In this document: one piece after another, positions 41,162 to 50,139 of the stretch
Numbering within the stretch: position 1 is the first letter of the stretch
Layout: the number at the start of each line of letters is the position of its first letter
Source of the DNA: Stentor coeruleus
Taxonomy: Eukaryota; Ciliophora; Heterotrichea; Heterotrichida; Stentoridae
Assembly (NCBI GenBank): GCA_001970955.1
Contig: MPUH01000178.1
Coordinates: 25,548 to 89,547 of the forward strand
DNA length: 64,000 bases
Reading direction: 5' to 3'
The notes under the pieces: generated by a model
What the model saw: only the letters and a program-made list of their open reading frames with translations
What the model was told of the DNA's origin: nothing
Database searches by the model: none
Translations under genes and position numbers: made by a program

Positions 41162-43381
41162 CTATCTACTATCATTTTTCACACTTTCTATTGCTTTTAC
41201 TACTCTTTGACTTAACTCTCCACGTTCTTCCCCAGGGACAAAACTACTAAACACTATTGATATAAATTCTTGAATCCTTTTAAGTTTCTCTAAACGTTTT
41301 TGATTTTCACAAACTTCAATAAGCCAAGATATCAAAACCCACCACCAGTTTCTTTTAAAACTCTCAATTTCTGGATAATTTAAAGTTCGTAAAGGAAAAT
41401 CATTAACATTAAGCCCTGTCAAAAAATCTAATTGGGTTTCAAGTTCCATTGCCGCAGTTCTACATTGTTCAGCTTTACGTTCTTGAGCAAGGTATATGTT
41501 TTGGTCCATTTTCTGCTGAGCGAAAAATGCTGATGGGGCATTTAAAGCTGAATTTTGAAAATCTTCATATATATCTTTAGCTAAACAGTCTTTGTATATG
41601 ATATAAGTAAAGCAAACACTGATAAAACTGTTTAAATAATTGACTTCAAAACTTTGTATTGGGTTAAGATTTGAATTTGTACATTTTATTATAAGAGTCC
41701 TAGCATCTTTAAGTTTACATGATAAAATTTGCCAACGTATAAGCTCAAGAACATATGGAAGAGATTCTTCTGATATAGAATCACCGAATTTTTGGATTAT
41801 ATTTTCTACGTTATGATTTGAGTTCATTGAGTTTTTCATTAAACTCAAAGCTTTTAATGGAGTGATTTGGAGTATTTGAAGTGAGGACATTTCTTTTATT
41901 ATCTGTGAAACTATAGCTTGGGTGCTATCTCGAGCGTATATATTTAAAACTTCTAAACATTGGGCATAATTCTGATCTGTTGAGAATTTTGTAAACACCC
42001 GACTATAAATTTCTATAAAATATTCAATACTTTCTATATATTTCATATAGTAATTTATAGTTTGTAAGTCTTCACAAGCATCACAAAGATAGATAATATA
42101 TCTGAAAACTACTTCTTCAAAATCTTTTTGTTTGTTTTTATCGCATATATAATTCTCTCTTAAAGATATAAGCAAATGTGTGGCAAATCTTAACACATAA
42201 ACACTTGAAAGTTGAGCTTTATATTGAGTACGGGAATAATCAATTATTTTATCTATTATCATATCCCACTGTCCTCTTATAGCTAAAACAATACAATGGA
42301 ATTGTAAAGATATAATTGGTTTACGAAAATCATAAGAATAATTGGTCTGTAGTTGTCTGACTATATTTTCAAAACCTACAGGCCAGTTTTGAGGTATTTT
42401 TTTCGGCATATCAAAACACTCATAATCAGTATCAGAGACTTTTTCTTCATATTGGAATTTTTCACTCATTGTTTTAAGTTTCTGTCTGAGGGAAAACATA
42501 AAATTTGTCCTTATCAAAGCCCAAAAATGGTCGAAAATGTTTCCATCACATATAGCAAGCATAGCATCATAATTACCACATAATGACCCATAAATAGCTT
42601 TTTCAGCAGGGATTTTGCATTTGGTTGAAAGTTTCCAACAAGTTGCTAGATAAAGTTCTAAGTTACAATTGCCGATTTCTGAAACACTGTTTTCTATTGG
42701 TCCTTTATTTTGGGTTTGTTTATATTCTATTGTATTCATGACTGAAGGCATTTGAGATTTCGATTGCACAGCATAAGACCTAAAGTCGAAATAAGGAAGA
42801 AGTCCACCAATGGTCAATGATTGCCAATAAGCATCAGAAGCTTCTAGAAACTCTTGAGCTTCAGCAAGACAGCCTTTGCGGATAAGCCAAAAACAGTCAA
42901 TGAGGATTTTTCTCATTCTTTCTTTATCTTCTTCATATATCCCAATATCGGTTCTTATTGTCCAGTCTGGGTCTAAGGATAAGTCTTGTTTTGCCCCATT
43001 TCTACGATAGGCTTCGTAAGGCAAAAGACTATCATGCTTATGCTGGACCACATCTACCCGCTTTATTTGCTCAAGCCAATTCATTAAGAAACATAAACAT
43101 CTAAACTCTCTATCTTGCTTTAAATGGTCTTGTAATTGGTCTTGTAAAGATACTAAAACCAAGGGAGAATTGAATTCATCTATTTTGTTTAGATATAAGA
43201 AAAGTGAAAACATGTGGTACTCATCTGTAAGTAGCTCACGCTCTTCAATAGTGTGCTCACCGTGTATATGAGAAACTATTTTCGCTGATATTATATTTCT
43301 GAATTTCTCCAAGCGAGATTCACAGGTTTTGTTATCTGAAAGTATCTTGGCAAAGTTAATGATCAGCTCGTTTGAGTACAT
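41162..43381 (-). CDS. NUP107: Nucleoporin Nup107/Nup84, 739 aa
   Basis: An all-helical protein with the family pattern in its N-terminal half: DPDWTIRTDIG, a long helix pair ending in LIRKGCLAEAQEFLEASD, then the conserved WQSLTIGGLLPYFDF segment. The remaining 450 residues are helical solenoid and end in WWWVLISWLIEVCENQ. Nup107 is a scaffold member of the Y-complex of the nuclear pore, next to Nup133. At 739 residues it is close to yeast Nup84 and shorter than human NUP107 because the disordered N-terminus is missing. The start ATG stands directly after an AT-rich flank; stop TAG. No introns are evident. Confidence 0.85.
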   Translation of the reverse strand: MYSNELIINFAKILSDNKTCESRLEKFRNIISAKIVSHIHGEHTIEERELLTDEYHMFSLFLYLNKIDEFNSPLVLVSLQDQLQDHLKQDREFRCLCFLMNWLEQIKRVDVVQHKHDSLLPYEAYRRNGAKQDLSLDPDWTIRTDIGIYEEDKERMRKILIDCFWLIRKGCLAEAQEFLEASDAYWQSLTIGGLLPYFDFRSYAVQSKSQMPSVMNTIEYKQTQNKGPIENSVSEIGNCNLELYLATCWKLSTKCKIPAEKAIYGSLCGNYDAMLAICDGNIFDHFWALIRTNFMFSLRQKLKTMSEKFQYEEKVSDTDYECFDMPKKIPQNWPVGFENIVRQLQTNYSYDFRKPIISLQFHCIVLAIRGQWDMIIDKIIDYSRTQYKAQLSSVYVLRFATHLLISLRENYICDKNKQKDFEEVVFRYIIYLCDACEDLQTINYYMKYIESIEYFIEIYSRVFTKFSTDQNYAQCLEVLNIYARDSTQAIVSQIIKEMSSLQILQITPLKALSLMKNSMNSNHNVENIIQKFGDSISEESLPYVLELIRWQILSCKLKDARTLIIKCTNSNLNPIQSFEVNYLNSFISVCFTYIIYKDCLAKDIYEDFQNSALNAPSAFFAQQKMDQNIYLAQERKAEQCRTAAMELETQLDFLTGLNVNDFPLRTLNYPEIESFKRNWWWVLISWLIEVCENQKRLEKLKRIQEFISIVFSSFVPGEERGELSQRVVKAIESVKNDSR

Positions 43382-43779
43382 TTTTATATAGTAATCTATT
43401 AGAAGAAAAAGATTTTTAAGTTGTATTTATATGATTTTAAAGTATTTAGGGCAATTTATTTGATATTGGATAATTGTGTGTCTTATAAAATTTTTACTTT
43501 TATAATTTAAATGTTGTGTGATTTTGATTGGGATAGAATATAATAATATATGTTGTAAAAATTTTGAATTATTATTTAGATAAGGTTAAAAAACCCCACA
43601 GATACGAGGATTTTATGTAGATATTTTAGCAGACTTAAAAAGGAGAAAAGCTTATATAAAATAATCCTTTGATTAAAATATTAACGATAACAACTTTGAA
43701 ATTACTAGTTTTGCAAACATATTTCTTAAAAATCTATTGAGAAACCATTAAAACTTCTAATTTCCTTATTATAATAACA
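43382..43779. other. Divergent intergenic region, 398 nt
   Basis: This holds the NUP107 promoter and that of the small membrane-protein gene. C-poor on the plus strand next to NUP107. No gene seen. Confidence 0.45.
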
Positions 43780-44220
43780 ATGTTAATCCAGTTCACAACC
43801 AAAGCCCTTTTCCGCTTTGTCCATATCATGTGTGCCTGTATTATCATAGGGAATACACTGACTGACTTATTCTGTCCTCACTATATAACCTCAGGATACC
43901 TAGCATTGAATATTATTTGTATAATATTCCTGCTAATAAGTGGCATAGTTAATATCATCCTTGTCCAACCATCAAAAATATTCCATCATGAAGACCGACG
44001 TCTCTGGTCTGCTCTTATCTATTCCAAAATAGTCCTCTGGCTTTTTTTACTTCACATTCCTGAACTGATTTTTTCGTCTATTGGGTACTCTTTTTCAAGG
44101 CAGAAATTCAATACTTTTATAGTAATCCTTATTTTATTTATCAGTGTAATAACCAAGAACTTTCGTGACATGTTTCAAAAAACTCCAAGTCATATATCCA
44201 AATATTGGACTAGTTATTAA
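43780..44220 (+). CDS. Small four-span membrane protein, 146 aa
   Basis: Four hydrophobic segments (about residues 10-30, 38-60, 80-100 and 108-126) with His in the first (FVHIMCACIIIGNT) and HHEDRR in the loop before the third. Bundles of this size with a His in the first helix occur in heme- or copper-associated membrane proteins (DUF2269/CopD-like), but I cannot confirm that. No signal peptide beyond the first span. A short basic tail ends the protein. Stop TAA. An organelle inner membrane is possible. The function remains unknown. Confidence 0.65.
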   Translation: MLIQFTTKALFRFVHIMCACIIIGNTLTDLFCPHYITSGYLALNIICIIFLLISGIVNIILVQPSKIFHHEDRRLWSALIYSKIVLWLFLLHIPELIFSSIGYSFSRQKFNTFIVILILFISVITKNFRDMFQKTPSHISKYWTSY

Positions 44221-44677
44221 TTATTTCTTATTTTTTTTTATATAAATAAACCTTTGTATATTAATTGGTATACTCAATGTATTAGTTTATTATTTAAATT
44301 ATACGTATTAGGATTTTCATAGTTTTGAATATGAAATATGATTTGCAAATTTATTTCTCAAGTCAGCGACGAATAAACTTAATTTCAAGGTTTTTTGTAT
44401 GAAATAATATTAAATCTTTAGAAAAAAACTAATACAAAAGTAATAATAGTTTATTTGGAATTCAGTATAAATTTTACATCTAGCTTCATATCCGTATTTT
44501 ACTAATAAAAATACGAATTATAATTCAAATATGGTAAGATTTGCTTAATCTACAAAAGCCTCAAATATAAATTACAAGCATCTGCATCTTATATAAAACT
44601 CTTATTTTAAAATATAATAATACTTCTCTTATATCTCAATCACTATGATGAATTTAATAAATACTTCCCTAATTTCT
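44221..44677. other. Intergenic, 457 nt
   Basis: AT-rich, becoming A/C-rich toward the next gene. Nothing is recognised. Confidence 0.4.
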
Positions 44678-46333
44678 ATGAATAAATATAATGGAAGATA
44701 TAAGCCTTAAAAAGCTATCATATGGGCCTTTTTCGAAGAAGCTAAGACAAGACAAAACTTACATCAATATATACTAAACTATTATTCAACATTAACAATT
44801 GATCAAGTAATAACTATCCAAACATCCTCAAAAGATCCAATTACCCAAAAATTTCTAAGTGCTCTTATTATTACAAAACTCAAAGAAGAAACCCCTAAAG
44901 GAAGCCAATATTGTGAATTGCTTAACAATGGGTATACCCTTCTTTTATATGCACCAGAACACGCACAAACAATATTAAAAAGTTGTGATAAAATACTAAG
45001 ATCAGAAATTAGTCAAGCCAAAACTGAAGTTGAAATTATGGATTGGTGTTATTATGGGAATAAAATCAAAGAACTTAGTCATCAAGATTTAAGTGGCATG
45101 CATATAGGATATATGCGTTTTTCCTCTTTTATATGGAATCGAGCTAAAGAAATAATTACATCAAAAGACGGAAATCTAATTCTAACAACCATTAAGTACT
45201 TATTTCATGGACAAAATAATATAAACTTCTCAAACCTTGATGGGTTAATCCTAACTATAGGAAGCCCTGCTTTGAAATATACTAAAAAAATTTTCAAAGG
45301 ATTTGCCGATGCAAATATAAATGATATACAAAAAGCTTATAATATCCAACATTATCTTGGACAATTACAAATTAACAACGATACTTTTATAAATGAAGTT
45401 AAAGAAATGAGAGAAAAATTTGACGCAAAGCTAGCAATACAAAATATTATGCAATTTCAATAAGATTCAGATTATTCTGTATTGGAAGATGTAGTTATTA
45501 ATGAAATAAATCAATCTGATGTGGCAATACAAGCGCAACTTCATTGGGCAGATTCAACTAATTTTCAAGTCTTCATTTATAAAGCTTCATATAGAAATAA
45601 TACTGAAGTTGTAGTAAAAGTGTATAAACCAAAACATCAAGAGCCTGATTTGAGTAAAATCTATAAGGAAATCAAAATTTATCAAAAATTATCAGAATAA
45701 AAATCTAATGAAAACTATTTCCTTAAATATTATGGAACATATTATGACCAAAATTGTGCTAATATGGTTATGGAATATTGCCATGATAATTTGATGAAAT
45801 GCCTCACTTATCATAAAAATACAAATTATGAGTTTCCTGAAAATTTTATTCAGACTCTTCTGCGTAAACTTTTAAATTCTTTTAAAATTATGAAGTTGAA
45901 TAAAATTTATCATTCTGATATTAAGCCTCATAGCTTCTTAGTAGATTCTTCTTGGAATGTTAAAATCATTGACTTTAGTGTAGCAATAGTAAAAAATGAA
46001 GATATAACTTCAAATGCTACTGGGAATTTACCTATTCAAGGAACTAAAGGGTATACTTCACCTAAAATAGAAACAGTAAATAATTTTAATCAAGAAATTA
46101 TATTAATTTACCCTGAAAAATCGGATGTGTTTTCATTGGGACTTCTTATTCTTCAAATCTTAAAAAAAATAAATGCTGAAGGATGCAATAGATATGAAAG
46201 AAAAGCAGAACTGGATTCAATTATTAATACAATTAATTTTGAATGGGCTAGGAACCTTCTGAAACAAATGCTTAACCTTAACCCTAGTTTAAGATTGGAT
46301 TTCTCTTCCCTTCTTAATCTTATCCCAGTTTAA
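44678..46333 (+). pseudogene. Kinase-like gene with three in-frame TAA codons
   Basis: A single frame of 552 codons runs from ATG 44678 to TAA 46331-46333, broken only by TAA at 44708, 45461 and 45698. There is no frameshift and no other stop, and no GT lies within 15 nt before any of the three TAA codons, so they are not inside local introns. Residues about 1-260 are helical and of unknown type. About 275-545 is a protein-kinase fold: VVVKVYKPK (Lys), HSDIKPHSFLVD in place of HRDxKxxN, and DFSVAIV in place of DFG. The catalytic Asp is kept, but the Arg, the Asn and the DFG Gly are lost, so it is probably a pseudokinase even if translated. All three TAA sites could be former CAA (Gln) codons. 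Confidence 0.65.
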
Positions 46334-46733
46334 GTTAGAAGCTTTTAATAATATATAAATTATATAATAAAGTTAGGCTTTGAGGAAAAAATAGGTTTAT
46401 GTTTTTTATGATATTTTAATAAATTATGTTTTTATTTGTTATAATTCCTAATATAATATGAAACAGTAAAGACCTCCTGAACCAAATAAAGAGTCACATA
46501 ACCAGCGACAACGAATGGTTTAATATACTTAATCTACCTAAAGAAAGATATCATAGGACAAACAAACCTCGATCGGACAAGGTTTAAACCATGCCACCTT
46601 AACTATCACCCACTTTAAACAACTCATTCTTTCAAGCTAAGTTTCCAAGATTAAAAGTATTCTTTTAATCTAATAATTTTTTCTATAATTTTTTTTACTA
46701 TAATATTTATCACATAAAAGCTGATTATAAAAA
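46334..46733. other. Convergent intergenic region with a C-rich island
   Basis: About 46450-46640 is less AT-rich and C-richer than other spacers and contains the palindromes CGATCG (46570-46575) and GGTTTAAACC (46581-46590). One plus-strand frame has protein-like codons but five stops. It could be a structured RNA or a relic; I cannot assign it. Confidence 0.35.
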
Positions 46734-48041
46734 CTATTTTAAGATATGTGATTTACGTGAATAAATTGGCTTGTTTAAATTTGGTGTGACATTTCTCACA
46801 GAGTTTTTAGCGAATATATTACTTGTTTGAGTTTTAGGTTTTAAAGGACTATTAGGTGTTTGACTTGAAGCTCGATTAGGACTAGGGCTTTTATTAGGCA
46901 TAAGAGGTGTACTTGGTGAGCTTTGATTTGATTTTTTCGCACTTAATAACCTTTCAGCTTGTCCATGATCCCCATTTAATGACACATAATGTTCTTCAGG
47001 GGACATTGAATACTTGTTTTCTTCTGATTTTATTAGTTTTGACTTAGATTTTTTCCCTTCGATTTTCCATTTTTTGCAGCTACTCTCGATTTCAAGGAGA
47101 AATTGCTGCTGTGGGCCAAGAATACTCCCAGGCCTGCAGATGCGTATCCAACCAATAAAATCTGGGGCTGGGAAATTGTAATGCTTCATAACGTAAATAC
47201 CTATAAGTGTCCCTGTCCTTCCTAGACCAGCTTTACAATGAACTGCTATAGCTTTTTCAGTTTCTGCAATACGTAGGAAATCTTGAATTATGTTATCACT
47301 AGGCACACTACCATCTAAAAAATACAAGTCGTAGTGACGGATACCATTTTTTGTAAATCTTTCTTCTTCATAGGTTTTGTTGTTAAGACGTACTACTGCT
47401 GTTACACCAATTCTCTTATATAATATTGAGTAATCTTCAGGGGTCCACATTTTCAGTCCGTTTTCATCAAAAGCTTCTGGTGAAGGGGATGCAAAAGCTA
47501 GGATCTTACCGGGAATAATCCAGTTCCAATCCCCATTTTCTACTTTTTCATAAAACTCATACTCTTGTAAATTGAACTTTTGATAATTAAACCAACCTAG
47601 TTCAATACCTTTTTCAAGTCCTCGCAAACAATGATAAACTGAACATTTATATGTACATCCACCGTATCCTGCATCTCTAAACTCTATAAACGGGGGGAGT
47701 ATTGCAAAAGGTGACCAAGCTTCTTTAGCTGATTTTTTCAAAACAACAATCTGAAATGCCCCCATCAAAAATGCTGCATTAGATCTTTTTTGTAAGTTAA
47801 GTGAAGTGTAATGATATATTTTATATGTATTTGCTGATGGCTTTACTAGTTTCTCTAGTTCTACACAGAACTTATACACCATCCCTAAGTTCAATGGGCC
47901 GAAATCATTACAAAATGGCTGGTATACAAGTTCTTCATCTATGCAAAAGTAAAAAGAGTTTTTTTGGTTCCTTGGAGGGGATTTGTCTGAAATCCAGTAT
48001 AATTTATTTGGAATGATTTCTATTGCTGTGTTGGCGGTCAT
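46734..48041 (-). CDS. CDC14: CDC14 dual-specificity protein phosphatase, 435 aa
   Basis: The N-terminal DSP-like domain (about residues 5-150, with FRDAGYGGCTY and CLRGLEKGIELGW) and the catalytic domain (about 165-325) are both present. The active site is HCKAGLGRTG, 268-277, with nucleophile Cys269 and Arg275; the general-acid loop lies before it (FLDGSVPSDN, Asp243), and the CDC14-specific RICRPGSILGPQQQFL follows. CDC14 removes CDK-type phosphates at Ser-Pro sites during mitotic exit and at basal bodies/cilia in several protists. The C-terminal 100 residues are Ser/Pro/Asn-rich and disordered, with several SP sites (SPSTPLMPNKSPSPN), likely regulatory. Stop TAG. Confidence 0.95.
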   Translation of the reverse strand: MTANTAIEIIPNKLYWISDKSPPRNQKNSFYFCIDEELVYQPFCNDFGPLNLGMVYKFCVELEKLVKPSANTYKIYHYTSLNLQKRSNAAFLMGAFQIVVLKKSAKEAWSPFAILPPFIEFRDAGYGGCTYKCSVYHCLRGLEKGIELGWFNYQKFNLQEYEFYEKVENGDWNWIIPGKILAFASPSPEAFDENGLKMWTPEDYSILYKRIGVTAVVRLNNKTYEEERFTKNGIRHYDLYFLDGSVPSDNIIQDFLRIAETEKAIAVHCKAGLGRTGTLIGIYVMKHYNFPAPDFIGWIRICRPGSILGPQQQFLLEIESSCKKWKIEGKKSKSKLIKSEENKYSMSPEEHYVSLNGDHGQAERLLSAKKSNQSSPSTPLMPNKSPSPNRASSQTPNSPLKPKTQTSNIFAKNSVRNVTPNLNKPIYSRKSHILK

Positions 48042-48563
48042 ATATATGAATTATATTAACTTTGAGTTTTTTATAAAAGATATGTTAAAAGTATTAGTTA
48101 AATTAGATAAAAGTGTATATTTATTGCTTTTGAGACTAAGGGATTATGTAGTTTTTAGAATACTATGATGTGTTGATTTAAGTTGTTTTTTTGTAATTTT
48201 TGAAGATATACTTAAATTTAATACATATGGAAAGATGCTATTGAGATAAAAGTTTTAATAGTTTTGACAAGCAGTTTTAGAGGAGATGTAGATAATTAGA
48301 AGATATAAGGATATTAAGATGTATGTAAAAAAATAATAATTTAATTTCAAATGATTATCGAAAGGAATAAGATATGTTGTTTACTATATAAGCAATCACC
48401 TAAAATATTAAAAAAAGCCTACAACATAAAAACATTCATATATTAAACATAAACAAAGCCTTAAAATCTTTATCAAATCACAAAACTCCTTTTTCTATCT
48501 AAAAAAGCCTAAGTCCATAAAATAATCTAAATAATCTTAAAACCCTCAACATTACCTCACATA
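48042..48563. other. Intergenic, 522 nt
   Basis: Between the CDC14 start and the 3' end of the fused MED31-HIBCH gene. The first 130 nt are C-poor on the plus strand; from about 48390 the plus strand is A/C-rich. No gene seen. Confidence 0.45.
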
Positions 48564-49952
48564 TTACTCACATTCAGGTATATCCAAAGAAGTACTAAAA
48601 AACCCATTTACATCCCCTGGAGTAATCGCACTAATTTGATCCGGTTGCCACTTAATCGCTTTAGACTTTTGTATAAACTTAGCAAAAACAGCATTGTTAA
48701 AATTAAAACTGTTATACTGCAAAAGTTGCATATTCAAATTATATCCCATTTCCACACATACTAAAAAATTCCTCCTCTTAGCTTTAGCCAATGCTTTAAG
48801 TGTAATCTAAATATCCAATACCTTAAGGGTCAAAGGGCATTGTTGATCCATCATTCCCAATATATTCTTACGAAAATTAGGTTCTTCTAAAGCTAATTTC
48901 TCATAAAGTCCTTCAATATTCACAACTTTCCCAAAAAACTTCTCAATAGCTTCAAGTCTTTTAACATTAAATTCAGCATTTTGTGGAACACTATGATATT
49001 TATCACATAATGCTTTTAAATCATGTGCATTTTTAGCTTCTTCTAAAAATCTATTCAGATTATCTTCTGATATATAATGTGTAGCAATACCTTTAACCAT
49101 AAGCTCAGCTCCTCTTAATGAACTACCAGTTAAAGATAAATACATAGCAAGTTCAGGGCTTTGGGTTGTAAGAAAATGTAAAGCAGACATATCTGGAGTA
49201 TAACCAAATGAGTTTTCTGGTAAACAAAAAGTTGATGATGCTGTTGCTACTCTTAATTGACATGATAAAGCTAAACCAGCACCACTACCCATACAAGCTC
49301 CAGTTATAACACATAAACTATTTATTTCTTTTAATTTCATTTCACATCGAGCTTTAAGTGCTGAATATTTAGATATTGACCTAGGGTTAGATTGTAACCA
49401 TTGCATATCATCACCAATTGATAAAGCTTTTTTATCACCGATTAAAAGGAAATTTTTACCTTCAGAGTTTTTGGCTAGGGTAAAAATTGATTCAATCATT
49501 TCTAAGGTTAAAGAATTCATGTTGGTTGTTCGAATCAGTTGGCAAAAGATGGAGTTTTCGGATTTCATTACTGATACCCATTGGCTTAAAGATTTTTCTC
49601 TTGGCCTTTCAGGCTTGTCTTTATAGACCCAATGATAAAATTGTTGGAACTCGATCCATTTAATGAAGTTTTGGTCTTTACAGGACTGTCTGAATTCAGG
49701 GTTTTTAAGACGGGTTAGGAAGTGTAGACATTGAGGGAACCTAAATAGTATTTACACTATGAATTTACTGTATTCTGGTTTACGCCAATAATCTAAATAG
49801 TCAAGATATTGGATAAAATCAGGGTCATCGAAGTATCCGGATATTGCTATGACTGATTAGATTGTACAATTTAAGTATCTTACATTGCATAAACATTGAA
49901 TAAACTCAAGTTCCTTGCGGAAACGTGTAAACTCAGATTGTTCATCTTGCAT
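48564..49952 (-). CDS. MED31 domain fused in frame to a 3-hydroxyisobutyryl-CoA hydrolase domain, 447 aa
   Basis: Four exons (49952-49868, 49852-49756, 49740-48822, 48806-48564) joined by three 15-nt introns. After splicing, residues 1-105 are a complete Mediator subunit 31: FRKELEFIQCLCNVRYLNF, GYFDDPDFIQYLDYLDYWR, FPQCLHFL, then the terminal helix. A linker of about 15 residues leads, with no stop, into a crotonase-fold HIBCH: GACMGSGAGLAL (oxyanion), RVATASSTFCLPENSFGYTPD with Glu236 and Asp244 at the catalytic positions, CPLTLKITLKAL after the third intron, and a KAIKWQP end. MED31 acts in RNA polymerase II Mediator; HIBCH acts in mitochondrial valine breakdown. Some residues normally conserved in the CoA-binding AGGD loop are replaced (LSIGDD). 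Met119 (ATG at 49568) could serve as an internal start for the enzyme half. Stop TAA. Confidence 0.82.
48807..48821 (-). other. Intron, 15 nt (HIBCH part)
   Basis: GTATTGGATATTTAG on the coding strand. It carries an in-frame TAG; removal gives CPLTLKITLKAL as in HIBCH. TA at 9-10. Confidence 0.9.
49741..49755 (-). other. Intron, 15 nt (MED31 part, second)
   Basis: GTAAATACTATTTAG on the coding strand. It carries an in-frame TAA; removal gives SKFIVFPQCLHFL as in MED31. TA at 9-10. Confidence 0.9.
49853..49867 (-). other. Intron, 15 nt (MED31 part, first)
   Basis: GTACAATCTAATCAG on the coding strand. It carries an in-frame TAA; removal gives RYLNFIAISGYFDDP as in MED31. TA at 9-10. Confidence 0.9.
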
Positions 49953-50139
49953 TTTTTATTATTGATGCTAGGATAATAATATATAGATAGGATTTTATTA
50001 TTTTTTAAACTTTTTAGATTATTGGAATGAGAATATTATTAGTTGGGAGATGTATTAAGATAATTTATTTTATGTTTTTACGAGATATTGAATGTTTTAA
50101 ATAATTAGATAAACCTATTTATTATATATTTATTTGTTG

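Noticed and set aside
49638-49652. 15-nt GT...AG candidate (GTCTATAAAGACAAG) in the MED31 linker
   Set aside because: Has G, not A, at position 10, begins GTC, and its removal would not introduce a stop or a frame change.
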